This document shows, piece by piece, positions 45,797 to 57,941 of a stretch of DNA of 64,000 nucleotides. This DNA is from Sphagnum compactum. Its lineage: Eukaryota; Bryophyta; Sphagnopsida; Sphagnales. Position 1 is the first letter of the stretch, and each line of letters opens with the position of its first letter. The notes under the pieces were generated by a model. The model ran no database searches. It was not told the DNA's origin and saw nothing but the letters and a program-made list of their open reading frames with translations. The translations under genes were made by a program, and so were the position numbers. The stretch is from the NCBI GenBank assembly GCA_965153455.1, contig OZ234499.1, forward strand, positions 4,323,577-4,387,576, given 5' to 3'.

Positions 45797-48599
45797 TTAG
45801 TGAGCTGACATGACCTTTTGGGAGCCAGAAGAACCGGAGTCCTGATCACCAGAGTTCAGACGCTGCACTCTGCGCTCAAGTTCTGCCATCACCTCTAGCT
45901 GCTCCTTTTTGCGCTGCTTGCTTATGGTTTGTGATGACATCACTTTCACTTTGTCAAATGCAACCTGGTCCCAGAAATTCAATGCCAATTTTGCAGAACT
46001 GGTATCAAACCAATACCCATCAGGTAGAAGTTTCTGGATCTCTCAACTCATCAGATTCTGAAGCAGATGGGTAGTCCCAGAAACAACAAAATCCCTAAGG
46101 AAGGAAGGAAGAGAGAGGCTTTCAATGTAGTTTCACAAATGGGTATATGTTGGCACCCAAGAGTCTCTTGAAAGGAAGCAAGAAAAGAAAAGAGGTACCG
46201 TAAGAAGCTCATCAGGATTATATGCATGGTCAGTTGCATCATGGAGAACCTTCATGACCTCCCCTACATGCTTAGTTCTGATCAACTCCTCTTCTTTCAT
46301 CTGCTTGATAAGCACAAGCAGAGCACAGAGCCAACAAGACAGTGAACTACTACTTTGATTTTGGATCTTGGAATATGGACTTACACCTGGTATCACCTTG
46401 CATCATCATGTATAAAATCTTACAAAACAAAGCTGAAAATGGAAGCTGCCTTGGTGAAGGAGTTATAGAAACCACTATTATCTCACCTTGAAAATTGCCA
46501 AGGCAACAATACACAAGGTGTTGGCACCTTCATTGAACATTACGTCCCATACTCGCATTGTTGTCTGTGCGCCAGTCCAACAAGGAATATATGAGTACTA
46601 TCACTGCAACAAATGCACTGCAGCTAACTGATATAAAAACCCAATTCTCCAACAGGTCACCCTAGCTAATCAGGAGCACACTTGGAAGAGAGAGAGCGGT
46701 TGCAGGATCCAATTCAATTCAGTTCTCAGGAATCTGAAATATATGAGACAAAACCAAACACCAAGAAGGTACCTAACTTGCACCTTGTGCTTAGAGTTGA
46801 ATACCAATTTTCCAAATATGTATTTCTTCTCATAGGTGTTGTACCTCTGATGGGAGGCTCTTGGCAAACAAGCAAAGAAACCACTCTGTTGTCACAAGAG
46901 ATACGTCAAACTCAATTTTGTCCAAATGAGCTGCCAACCTACAAAACAGACGAAAACCCAAAAGCACAATATACACTCTGGTGGACTTCCAGGCTCTTTC
47001 TGACAAATTGCATACTGCTGGAGTGAAGAGTTTGCAGCTCAAAAAGAAGAGCAAAGACTTGGAACATGGGAGATTTAGTATAGAAGAAGAAGATGCAGGA
47101 TTGGAGAAGTATTCACAAATTGGGAGGAATTGAACAGAAAAAAGAATGAAATGTAACTAACTACCTTGGAAACTTTTTCTTGAACATGTCTTTGAAAACA
47201 CGTTGCTCAACATGACAACCATACAGATTCTCTGAATAACAGTCATTGAAGAGCACGTTCTCCAGCAGTACTGCCAGCATCCAAAACGCATCTTGTTCTG
47301 TTTTCATTACCAGCAGCAACATTGCTGCTACAAAATTCATCCCCTGAAGTCACACAACAAATTCCCTTGCAAAAACTATTAGCTAGGTCACAGACCAGCA
47401 AAGACACCGATCATACAAGTTCACAAATTCTTATTTTCTCAACAATAAAACCACAATCCTTGCAAGCTTGAAAAACAATGGTAAACACTACATTCTCCAA
47501 TTTCATCCCTGAAATTGCTTCTTTGTTCACAAAATCCATAAGTCTAAAAAAGGTCTGCTGATTCGGCTGCTGCTCCCTGTGCATTATTGGAGCTCCAATC
47601 AATGAATCATCTGAGCACTGGATTGGACAAGAGGAGATCTGTGTATTTGATCATAACCTAATCCTTCTTTCCATGCTGACAACCAAGTCCAGAACCTTAA
47701 GACCCAAATTGGTCCTTCTCATTCAGATCACTTTGCAATTGGAATTTCCAGTGTCAGAGACAAAGCATGGTGGTGTGTGTGTGTGGAGGGGGGGCTTACT
47801 TGACAGTACCCAACTCGGGAGTCACGAAAAGAATATGCCACAAGAAGTCTCCGTAATGCTGCTCGACCATCAGCTGAATCAATCCATGGATGCATTGGAA
47901 AGGTACGCCCCAAGTCCTGCACATTGACAAACTGAATGCTTCAAGAGAATTTTGCAATTCTGAGAATTGTTGCAAAGAAATGAACAACAGATTGCTGCAA
48001 AAAAGAATGTATAGGAAGAAATGGGAAAATATCCATGGTGCTCAAAAGACAGAGGAATGACTGACTGGCCTTACATGATCAATTTGGCGAGTAGCAGGTG
48101 TTTCACGCCCGTTCACTGCTTGTGTTAGGTCTTGATAGTAGCTTTCTGGAACTGTTGACTGCTTTTTGGTGGCTCCTGAAACAGCCATCCATACCCGAGG
48201 ACGAAGAGATGGAGGAATTCCCTTTCTGATCAGCTTCTTGAGCTGCATTGAACCTGTTATTGTTGATAAGGAAAGCGATGACACACGATTCGTAGTATCT
48301 GCCTGTGAAGAGATTTCAGGTTGTAGATACCAGCCGGCACCATTCTTGGCTTCCATTGCCCACCACACCCGTCCCTGCTCTTTCACTCTCTCCAATACCT
48401 GGTTGATTGTCACTGCATCTTCTCTAGAGACTTCGAGATTGAAGTTGTATAAATCCACCACTTTCACCTTGATGTTCCTTCTTGCACGGTTTGATGCTGC
48501 ATTTCTCCTTGCCTCTGCTCTCTCCACTCCCCACGCTGCTGCTGTTGTTTTCGGAGGAGACTCACCTGGAGGTGACTCCGAATTCAATGGCCTGTACAT
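45797..48599 (-). CDS. TBC-domain Rab GTPase-activating protein (7 exons, 420 aa)
   Basis: Probable GTPase-activating protein for Rab/Ypt GTPases in membrane traffic, close in layout to the small plant TBC proteins (At3g07890 type, Gyp1-like fold). Exons on the minus strand: 48599-48075, 47916-47800, 47343-47165, 46938-46845, 46564-46487, 46300-46199, 45964-45797. All introns are GT-AG and the joined frame is open. The TBC domain runs from about residue 123 (LIRKGIPPSLRPRVW) to about 340. Both catalytic fingers are present: the arginine finger in IDHDLGRTF (R179) and the glutamine finger in GYCQG (Q214). The N-terminal part has VKVVDLYNF and a VWWAMEA segment shared with plant homologues. The C-terminal tail (RKKEQLEVMAELERRVQRL) looks coiled-coil. 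The first in-frame ATG is at 48599; the frame is open upstream without ATG to about 48794, so an extra 5' coding exon cannot be fully excluded. Confidence 0.93.
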
Positions 48600-48791
48600 T
48601 GTTGTTCCCTTGAAGAAGCTCTGCAAATCTGCTGTATACAGAATGCTATTTCTGAATCCTGCTTCAAAGCTCCCCTTCAATTGCGCCACAACACTGACCT
48701 CACAAACTTGATTATGAGAGCAATGTGCAACAAAACTCCATGTTTGTTTGTTGGGTTGCCGCTTCCCTTTGTCAATACTTTTTTTCTCAAT

Positions 48792-49010
48792 CAAAACTCA
48801 GAATAGAAAACTGTGAAGAAGCAACTCTCTTCCTCAAAACTCAGGCCCAAAAACTGAGAAGACAGGATCTCTTTCTCAATCAAAACATGGAACAGAAAAC
48901 CGAGAAGAAACACTTTCTTCCTCAAAACTCAGAGCAGAAAACCAAGAACGGAACACTCTCTTCTTCAAAACTTGGACTCAAAAACCAAGAAGAACTGCTC
49001 TTCCTACTAC
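48792..49010 (-). repeat. 42-46 bp tandem array in the TBC leader (five copies)
   Basis: On the plus strand, CAAAAC(T/A) starts copies at 48792, 48835, 48881, 48923 and 48966. Each copy continues with an AGAAAAC(C/T)GAGAAG-like core and CTCTCTTCCT. Copies are clearly diverged. Confidence 0.8.
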
Positions 49011-49139
49011 TACACCCTAAAGCCACAAACCATTTCTGGAGCTTCACAAGAGATTAAGCTCAGCAAACACCAAAACCATTTCCATTGTTGAGAAGCCTTC
49101 CTTTGTCATTCATCTCTACAAGACAGACAGATCCTCTCT

Positions 49140-49465
49140 TCCCCACACTGCTGCAATGCATCCTCTGTGTCTCTTACTGCCTTGAGAGAGCTTAGAGCTC
49201 CCAAACCCTAATTTGTTCGTCTTCCTGAACTTTCAGCAGCAACCCTTCTGACAGATTGCAATGCATCATCCTCTTACTCCTGAGAGCTTGCAGCTTCCTG
49301 AACCCTGATCTCTTCTTCCTGAACTTTCAGCAACCCTTCACTGCAGACATATCACACTGCATCCCTCTTCTTACTGCCTTGAGAGATAGAGAGAGAGAGA
49401 GAGCTTAGATATAGAGCTCCCCAAGTCCTAACCTGTTTGTGTCTTCCTGAGCTTTCAGCAGCTCT
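49140..49465 (-). repeat. 95-130 bp tandem array in the TBC leader (three copies)
   Basis: On the plus strand, CTTCCTGA(A/G)CTTTCAGCA recurs near 49219, 49316 and 49443. CTTACTGCCTTGAGAGA or a variant recurs near 49166, 49273 and 49370. A (GA)n run sits in the last copy near 49385-49404. Confidence 0.8.
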
Positions 49466-50230
49466 TCTTCTCATCCTCCTCCTCAAGAAAGAAGATTGGC
49501 AAGCTTGAACCACGTGATCTCTTCTTCTTCATGAAATGAGTTTCAGCCATTGCAAGGAGGAGCTCAACATTTGCTCCAGGAACTTGTTTGTTGCACCTGA
49601 TGATGTTCTTCATCATCTGGACCATGCAGCTTTGCTTTCTGTCGTTGTTGTTGTTCTCTGGGAATTGATGTCTCCCCCAGGGTCTACTAATCTCAGTCTT
49701 GAAGAATGATTTTAGGGTTTGGAAGGAAGAAGCAGAGATGGATGGATTGCTTGCTTTCTTGCTTGCTGATTGAAGAGGAGGAAGTACAAGAGTCACCCAA
49801 GAAGCTATCTTACCTCCAAAAGATGGGTCTTGTGAAGAAGCTCGCTCTCCTCTGCTAGACACACCTGCGGACCTCTTCTTAGTGGTCCAGACAGTTCAGA
49901 ACTGGAATGTGAGAACTGAGCTCCATCGTCTTCTTCAGATGCCCCCACTCTTCTTTCGGGAATCCAAGATTTTGCTCAAACCCTAATCAACAATTGCTGG
50001 TGCTGGTGCTGGTGGAGCACCTTCTCAGATCTGGAGTCGAAGATTTACAGTAGTTTGGAGTTCATGGAGGAGAGTTTCGCTGCGCCTTTGATCTCCGTCT
50101 CCTCTCTACCCAGCTGCCGAATTAGGTCAACCCTAGAACCCACCTCGCGGTCGCGAGCTTGCGAGCTCGGCAACACAGAAGAGTGACATAGAGAAGAGAT
50201 TCACAGCCGTTTCTCAGAATTCAGAACGAT

Positions 50231-51430
50231 TTGGAAGCTGAATGGGCAGACCCACGAGAGATTGAAGGAGAAGAGATGGGTAGGAGAAACCCCAGAGCGC
50301 AAGAAGAAGAAGAAGAAGAAGGAAAGAACCCAAGACTAGACGACAAGCTCGGAAAAATCCCACAAGGAACTTCTGAAAGGAAAAAACCAAAAAAAAACAA
50401 AGACTTGACGATGATCCAAAAACACTCAACACCGAATGCAAAAAAACAATAAGAACTCAGAAATGATGAAACCGGGCCCACACGGACACAAGCATACAAA
50501 TCCACTGCCTTCGCTCATTTTCCCACCCAAAACCTGCAGAATCTTGGATCATAATTCCTGATGTTTCAAATTCAAAAAGGAACTGAGTGTGGTGCCTGGA
50601 CGATGATTCATGATGATGAAGAATCTGGCAGGCAAGTGGCTGGCTGGCTCAAGAAATGATGATGATGCTGATGATGATTCTCAACAGCTACCCACTTTTG
50701 TCATCCGTCCTTGCTTGCAGTAGAAAGAAAGAAAGACCCCAACACCCATTCATTCCCTCCTGATGATCATTGATGATGACTATGATTCTGGACCTGGGTT
50801 CTCTTTCTTTCAATTCTACAACATCCAAACAACAGCCGTGTATCTTTTTCTGCTAATGTTTGTGGTTTCTTGAATTGTTCGATGATTCTTGTATTCTGTC
50901 TCGTGCCTTTTGATGCTCCTGATCAGGAGGATGATGCGGTTACTGCAAAACACAGCAATCTATGTATGTATGTATGTGCTTGTAGCAGCAGCAGCAGCAA
51001 TCATTTGGGGTTCTTCTTCTGCTGGTGCTCTTCCACTCTTGAGGCATGATGATGATGATTACACATAACTCCGAAAGCAAGCAAGCAAGCAAGCAGGTCG
51101 GGCCCATCCTCCTCCTCCTCCTCCTCCCCCATTTTTGCTCCATTTCTGCTCATTGTGCTGGAGCTGATGTGGAGTTTTCTTTCAAGGATTCCTCTGTAGA
51201 GAACCTGCAACCAAATACAAAACCCATCAATCTACTAAATTCTTTGGAGCTTTTGTACCTTCTCCTTCTTGAACAACTTCATGTTGGTGTGAAACCAGTC
51301 TCTGTTGCAAGCAAGCAAGCAAGCTAGCATTAGGGTTGGAAGGGAAATTATAGTGGGAGGAGAACTTGCTACGAATCTGGAAGTGAAGCTTGAAGTAGTT
51401 TTCTTCTTCAGGGGGAGCTTGAAATGCTTC
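50231..51430. other. Low-complexity region with GAT/GCAA repeats
   Basis: Contains (GAT)n segments (about 50655-50685, 51047-51060), (GCAA)n runs (about 51078-51095 and 51309-51323), a GTAT run and a (TCC)n run near 51107-51127. A 73-codon Glu/Lys-rich frame at 50231-50452 starts at TTG and lies antisense to the TBC upstream region. I do not call it a gene. Confidence 0.5.
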
Positions 51431-51454
51431 TTCAAATATGGAGCTCAGAAATAT

Positions 51455-51800
51455 TCTAGAATCTGAGAAAAATCCTCAGCAGCCTCTTCTCCCCTCTTCC
51501 CTTCTTCTTCTTCTCTTCTTCAATTTCACCAGAACTTCAGCAGAGGAGCATCTTCTTCAAAGCAACAAATCCTCAAAGAGCTTTGTTTTTGGTGAAGAAC
51601 TTTGCAAAAACCCAAACTCTCCCTTCAATTCTAGAATCTGAGAAAAGCTCAACTACTCTGCTTCTTCCCCACCTCCTCCCCACTTTTTTCTTCTTCTCTT
51701 ATTCTTCAATTTGACCAGAGCTTGACCAGAGCTCCTTCAAAGCAACAAATCTCCAAACTTGCTTTTTGGTGAAGAACTTCCTAAGGTTGGGTGGAGAGCT
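51455..51800 (+). repeat. About 175-180 bp tandem duplication within LTR-like sequence
   Basis: TCTAGAATCTGAGAAAA occurs at 51455 and 51630, CAAAGCAACAAATC at 51558 and 51738, and GGTGAAGAACTT follows each. The duplicated block ends shortly before the primer-binding-site motif at 51863 and is probably part of the same element. Confidence 0.75.
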
Positions 51801-51862
51801 CATAGTAAATCTGTGTTTTTCTCATCTCTATTCTCTCATTATTTTGCTGTCAATTGTCAACA

Positions 51863-51875
51863 TGGTATCAGAGCC
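51863..51875 (+). mobile_element. LTR-retrotransposon primer-binding site next to an LTR end (relic)
   Basis: TGGTATCAGAGCC matches the usual plant copia-type primer-binding site, complementary to the initiator tRNA-Met 3' end. It directly follows ...GTCAACA, and LTRs end in CA. The roughly 400 bp upstream would then be a 5' LTR. I found no gag-pol frame downstream and no matching 3' LTR in the window, so this is a truncated or non-autonomous element. Confidence 0.5.
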
Positions 51876-52859
51876 TGGTAGCCACATTTCATCTTCATGG
51901 AGATGGTGTGCTTGGGGCTTGAATTTTTCATTTCCTGAATCCTTTTCCTTTATGATTTGGGTCCTCACATTTCTTCTTTAACATCACAACACCCGAGTCA
52001 TCATCATCATCCTCTCATTTGCTTTCTGGAAAAATTTGTGATGGAAACTCATGATGCAGATTTTTGTATACCAAAAAATTTGTTTGCCAAAAATTCAGAG
52101 CAGATGTTATGATTATATACTTATCTAACACCCACAATTGCTATTCCAGAGCTGATGAAGTCCCTGGAGAGTGAGTAATTCCCAGCTACTAAACTAACCA
52201 GTGAGTAATTTAGCACCCACTGTTCATGATGATGATGATGGGGTTTAGGGTTTAAGAGTGGAGGTGCTCAGGACAAAGGAAAGTGGGGATCAAACTCATT
52301 TTACTACCAAAATTGGTGAAATAGCTAGTTTGAGAGTTTTGGGGGGTTTAGGGTTTGAGAGTTTGCAATTTGAGGTTCTCAACATTGGTCATGTGTTGTG
52401 ACCACATTCATTCATTCTTTCTTTCTTGTGCTTTGGTTTTGGTTGGAATTGACATAATAATGGATGCATATGTTCAAAGTGTTACATTGTGGAGTTGTTT
52501 TGTTTGCAAAACTCAATTGTTTCAATTTTTGTGATTTCTGTGAAGTGTATCCATGTCCCAATTGCAAAGTATCAAACTTCCTCATATCATCCCCCTAGTG
52601 CAAGACTTGTGTATTTTTTTGTGTGTGTTTTTGTTAGAAGTTTGAATCTTTTGTTGGATACACTTTGCAACAAACTTTCTTTTTCTCTCCAACAAAGAGT
52701 GCCAAAAACCTCTCATTTGTAAAAATTTCAAATTGTGCAACTCCATAACTAGAGAGAATCATCATGAACTAGAGAAGGGAGAAAGCGAGCCATAACCATC
52801 ACACGGAAGACAACAATGAAGGCCAAAGAAAGGCCAAAAGAAATGCAACTTGTAGGAAT
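51876..52859. other. Spacer with telo-box-like motifs
   Basis: GGTTTAGGGTTT occurs near 52242 and again near 52340. Otherwise AT-rich, with no gene recognised. Confidence 0.45.
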
Positions 52860-55030
52860 AGAAGGGAGAGAACTAGTCCCTCTTGTGGGAGGAAGCCATC
52901 TCACCCACAACCCCTCTAATGTCGCCAACATGCAAATCGTGAGATCTAATAGTAATAGGAGGTTTAGAACAAACATCTCCCACCAATGTAATCTTCTTTT
53001 CTATAACAAAGGCCAAAGCACATTGAAGAGCAAATACTAACATGTTTAAAAAATTAAATGCAAAAAAATAAGGGCAAATTATTTCTCAATTGTTTATAAT
53101 AAAAAAGATGGGCACACTCCTTGATGAAACAATCGATATCAGGCTTGTGTGTTGTGCACCTTCATGGCTATTAAAATAAAGTGGTGCCCCTCATGAAGCC
53201 CTTTATATTTGTGGATTTAACAATGGTGTTAAGTTCCAGAACTACACCCATTGGTTGACTAATGACATTTGTAGCCATTATTTTTTGTGTCAAATCAATA
53301 GCCACCACATTGGCAACAAAGACCTAGTCCTCATGAATCATGAAAAGATCGGTTCATAATGAAACTCCTGACGTAAGGGCATACCACTATTTTTTTTCAT
53401 AATAGTACATATAGCTTGCCCAGCTCATACATGATGTTTCTAATGGCATCATGTGGGGTTATTTATTAACTTGCGAATAGATAACATGTTAAATGTGTGC
53501 CAGATGCATTTAACCCATGTCTACATTCATACGTGAAAAGATTAGATGTCGAGGACTGAATCAAACCAAGATGAAAATGTAACGTTAAAGTGAAAGTAAA
53601 GTGTGCAACACAAAACAAATAAATAAATGGCTTAACAATCAACCATAGCCCCACCCCCTTGCCCAAACAAGAGTGAATGTGGGCTCTAAATGCTAAGAAA
53701 ATTAAATCATCCTCCAAGATAGACCTAAAGGATGTGTTGTGATAGATGTCCATCAAAGATGCTTATAAACTTGGGGTGCCGATAATTGTTAAACTCTCAA
53801 AAGAAGGGTGTATTTATTTAGCTATGGGAGAAAGGTTATCCCGAATTGCATGAAGGCATGATTGAAAGAGGTGTAGGCCCCCCTCAACCTGATAAACATG
53901 CTCCTCCAAAATGAGTATATTGAAAATACGAAACCTAGAGCACGTATATATAGCCACCAAAGCCTAACTACCTAAAAAAGCAAATGGGCACAAACCTCCA
54001 TAGATAAAAGGCCTATACCACCAAAAGAGATTGGTAGTCAAGCTTGACACCTCACTAAAGAGCCCTGAATAGACTCCCAAGACCTTGTACCCATAATGTC
54101 CACACATACTTGTTTAACTCTTTTATTGAAATTCGCGAAAAAAAATAGGAATGAAGATTATGGAAGTACTATCCAAGTGAGATAAGAAGGTCAACGAATG
54201 ACATATGGGGACAAAATGCCCAATGCAACTTGTGTGTTTCCTAAGAAAGAAAAATTATTGATATGTGCCACGTCCTAAAGTAGGGCCTCATCAAAAAATG
54301 TGTGATAAAGTTTTGAGAACCCAATGGTACACCTAAAATGCGTAAACCATCTATGACCAAAATGCAACCTTGAAGAATTTATATGCTTGAAGGGATCCTT
54401 GATGGACTCCAAAGTTTACATTTTGACACCCTGACCTTAAGCCCAACTAGGGCTAATTACGTCTAAAGCAGGGGCAATTTTGCCCACAATGTGTGTATCA
54501 TTCGTTAGGGATGAAAATACATAGCTGAGGGCTTGTGCAATGGTTTTTAAGAATGTTCAATAATGGGCCAGGGCAAATAAAAGACCTTTTAAAGGGTCAC
54601 CCCGCCTTTGTGTTTGAAGAAGACCCAATAACAATGACCCCCTCCTCATGCTACCCATGCTGGTAGTAAAAAAAAAAATGAACACCATAAAACAACATTG
54701 TAAAAGGGACAATGTTCACCAAAGGTCCTTTAACATCTTGAAGTTCTTTAAAAATAGTAGCTCGAAAAATGTTATTAAAAACATTTTCAACGTTAATTTG
54801 CATCATGACCCAATCAAGGTGTAGATCAAGGAAAACTTTGATGCCAAAAAAGATGGTTTCATAACTTGTAAGGATCGATACTTTAAACCAATGAAGGGAT
54901 AGTTTTCTTGAAATGACCCTCAAAGCTATAAGACAACAGAGCAACTAATATATTGAAAAAACACCTCAATTACAACAATAGGATGTATTTTGTCATTGTC
55001 AAAAATCTGTTAACCCCAGCATTAAAACCA
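52860..55030 (-). pseudogene. Decayed reverse-transcriptase ORF of a plant retroelement (copy 1)
   Basis: Relic of a retroelement polyprotein read on the minus strand with several frameshifts and stops. In order: HPIVVIEVFF (about 54985), FFGIKVFLDLHLDW and QINVENVFNNIF (about 54840-54765), then LTNDTHIVG (about 54510-54485). Toward the 3' end come FTLTLHFHLGLIQ and GTHLTCYLF (about 53590-53470), KYKGLHEGHHF (about 53200) and SHDLHVGDIRGVVGEMA (about 52950-52900). The order matches a long RT protein widespread in plant genomes. The catalytic aspartates look lost: the motif A position is QIN where QVD is usual, and motif C reads TND instead of ADD. Non-LTR origin is probable but inferred. No ends or target duplications were identified. 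Confidence 0.75.
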
Positions 55031-55587
55031 TCGACCTAGCGATGTCACCACGAGCAACGATAGTAATAGCTTAAAATAATTTCGAAAACCTTGAAGATGG
55101 GTCTTGAAACCTTGAGGATGGGTAGATGATTTATTTGAAAATTATATTTTTGCATGGTGAAATATTTGAATTTTCATAGTTTTTCTTTTGCTTTAATTTA
55201 TTTTTTAATGTAAATGACAAATTCACAGTATGACACACCCTTTGTTTATAAACACATTAAAGATTTGAAAGATATATAAAGGAATAAGAAAAAGGGAAAA
55301 TTTACAAGACATCAAATTAGTTCAAACTACCATGTCAAAAATTGATCACCTATAATAGGTCAGGTGTATTTCTCCATATCAAAAATTACTTGCTGGCAAT
55401 GGATCAATCGTGGTGTTGGGAGATGTGTCCTAAAGGGATGAAAGTCAAGAAGTAGCTAGGCCTACAACTATCGCCCGATGTTTGTTTGTTTTTTTTTTCC
55501 TTTTTGAATGTGCAAGTGTGTAAGTAACCTTGAAACAAAAGGCAAAAACACCAGGGTTTTTTTAATAAACAAATTTTAAAAAATTAT

Positions 55588-55614
55588 TTCCTTTCTCTCT
55601 CTCTCTCTCTCTCT
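55588..55614. repeat. (CT)n microsatellite
   Basis: About eleven uninterrupted CT/TC units within a pyrimidine-rich run. Confidence 0.9.
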
Positions 55615-55734
55615 TAAGGAGTGCACCATTTGCAAACTACCTTCCAATTGAGATTCAATGCATCAAAACCTGAGTTCAATGTGTATTTTCACACTTGAGA
55701 CAAGTTGAATGCGTATGTTTACACTTGAGACCAC

Positions 55735-56012
55735 CACAGCTTTCTATAAAGCAAAATTGTTGTTCCATTCCGTAAGAGGGAATCAATTCCGTCCATAGTT
55801 GCCTCCAAAAGCGACCGGAACATAATTATTACACTAGATAGCCAGAGCATTGTAGCACAGAATTTCCCTTCCACTCTTCAGAACGGAACGTTCTTTCCTT
55901 TTGACACTAGAAGGCCAGGGCTTTATGAAGCAGAATTTCCACTCCGGTCTGTGAGAGGGAGATTCTGCTCATAATTGTCTCAAGAAGTGACCAGAACACA
56001 ACTCTGGTTACC
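55735..56012. repeat. Degenerate repeat of roughly 100 bp, two to three copies
   Basis: GCTTTCTATAAAGCAAAATT...CGTAAGAGGGAATCAATTCCGTCCATAGTTGCCTC...GACCGGAACA (from about 55739) is repeated as GCTTTATGAAGCAGAATTTCC...GTGAGAGGGAGATTCTG...AATTGTCTC...GACCAGAACA (from about 55920). A partial copy lies between them. It is probably mobile-element derived. Confidence 0.6.
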
Positions 56013-57913
56013 TTAGTATTTGAGTCGGTGGCACAAGCAAAGCATAATAATGGTGATAAGAGTGACAATTTTTGGCACCAACCGAGTATGTACATAACAT
56101 ATGACGAACATGGTGTCACCTCAATGTGACGGTGGTGATTACCACCTTAGTGGTACCAAATGTAACGCGTGCTTATTTGTGTGTACTTGATGTGTGTCAC
56201 CATGATTCCATGCTCTATTCCATAGTACCATAATGGCACCTTCAACACTAGTAGGCAATTATACAAATTTCAATTTTTTTGAAATTTTCCCCATTTTTTA
56301 TTTAAATTTTAAATTTTTTTCAAAGAACAAGATTTTTGTGAATGAAAATAAATGTTGTGGAACATTCTAGCTTTTGACATGGAATTTTTGAAAACAAAAT
56401 AAAATTATTCAACATTTAAACGTTCAACTTGGCATGGTACTACTACACTCCCCAACACCAACAACAAAGACAAATTAGCCCTCATGCTTAATTGTTTTTG
56501 TATTTCCCTCTACAAAAAAAGGGTACATAGGAAGATCACAAATGTGTATGATTTTCACAAAGTAACCAAGTTGTCTAATTTTCACCCTTGATGGGAAAAG
56601 TCATGCATCTCATGTGGGTCGGCTTAACCCACAAACATGGGGGTGAACCAAGTTGGTTCACTTGTTGGTGTATCTTTCGCTTTCCAAGACCCATTTGGTG
56701 GTTAATTTCGGTGTACATTGTGATGACAAAACTTTGAATGTTCACCTCTTCGTGGCACCCAATTCATGCCAAATTTGACTCGGTTGTAGATGGATGTGAA
56801 TTGAGAACCTTATAACCTATCCTAAAGTGTGCTTCTTATTCACACACCATCCGTCCTATATGGTGAGTTCGTTCACTCTAATCCAAGAATGGGGCGGGGA
56901 GGCCGGGGGTGGGGGAGGAGGTGTAAGTATTTTAGGCCAAAGACACCATATATTAGAGCTTTTTACAAAGCTCTAACATATATGCATTGTGCACCCTAAA
57001 ACTTCAATTCCAACGTGCCGATTTCACGTGCCCTCAATTGATTCGCTTAATTTGGTTAAAAAAAAAGGGAAGACCTATGTGTTTATTTTCACCCAAAATC
57101 TCAAATCTATTTGTTTAATAAACTTTTTGGTTATTTAATAAATATTAGGCAACAAAGAACCTAACTTAGTAGGTAGGTAGGTAGGTACAGACCACCACCC
57201 ATGTCTATGGTTTCCCAAAGAGATAAGGATCAAACAAAATTGTTACTAACAAAAAAAGTTAAATAAATTTTTCTTTTCAAAAAAGAAAAGCTTCACATCT
57301 TGGGTGTACCATCACCTACACTTTGTAACCATTTAAAAAATGTCCAATATTTTTTGGTTTCTTTCAAACAGTATAAAATGCCCTAGTCATTCGACTAAAT
57401 CCATTGTGTCACAAGTGCGACTCCATGACATATGTCTTCATGCAAGTTTAGTTTGTGAATATTTTGTAAGCACGCAAGGTCTGAGTTTACAGCCATTTAA
57501 ACTTTTTTTGAAGCAACTTTTGTCCAGAAAAACCCTGTTCTCATTCTTCAAACACCAATCAAGCAGCATTATTGTTTTTTGCAAATTAGTAGGCTACGAC
57601 ATTAACAAATTTTGGAAAACAAAAAAAAGAAGTATAAAATTAAAGAAATTTTGCTTAAAAATTGCAAACCTTTGGAAACAATAAAATTGAAACAAAACCC
57701 CTGAACTGTGCAACTCTTCTTCTTGGCTGAACTAAGTGGGAAATTGTGAATTTGTTAGGGCAACTGACCATAGTGTATTGATTGAATGAAGCAATACATG
57801 ACAACACGGATTAGAGAAGAGAGAATTCAACTTTTTGCTAGCTGACACTCACATGTAAGTATCTGCATTCAATAAAGTAAGAAGCAATGTTGGTAGGATA
57901 CCTATGTGACAGA
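56013..57913. other. AT-rich spacer
   Basis: It holds a GTAG repeat at about 57171-57187 and a G-rich run near 56891-56921. The 114-codon plus-strand frame at 57340-57684 is Lys/Phe/Ser-rich and matches nothing I know; I leave it uncalled. Confidence 0.5.
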
Positions 57914-57941
57914 GATGATGATGATGATGATGATGATGATG
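57914..57941. repeat. (GAT)n microsatellite
   Basis: Nine uninterrupted GAT units plus one base. Confidence 0.95.

Larger units (their letters stand above)
48600..50230 (-). promoter_or_regulatory. 5' leader and promoter region of the TBC gene, repeat-rich
   Basis: Composition is gene-like and rises to GC-rich near 50.13-50.18 kb, a plausible transcription start area. Within it lie two tandem arrays listed separately and a frame at 49455-49862 with no ATG at its start. That frame might be leader or an unrecognised exon. Confidence 0.35.

Noticed and set aside
49455-49862. A 135-codon minus-strand frame upstream of the TBC gene as a first coding exon
   Set aside because: It begins at GTG, not ATG, carries no family similarity, and the TBC protein is full length from the ATG at 48599. 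Leader sequence is the simpler explanation.
50231-50452. A Glu/Lys-rich plus-strand frame as a small gene
   Set aside because: It starts only at TTG, is low-complexity (a GAA/AAG run), and lies antisense to the TBC promoter region.
57340-57684. A 114-codon plus-strand frame as a gene
   Set aside because: Composition is typical of AT-rich spacer (Lys/Phe/Ser/Leu), with no domain, no splice partners and no homology I recognise.
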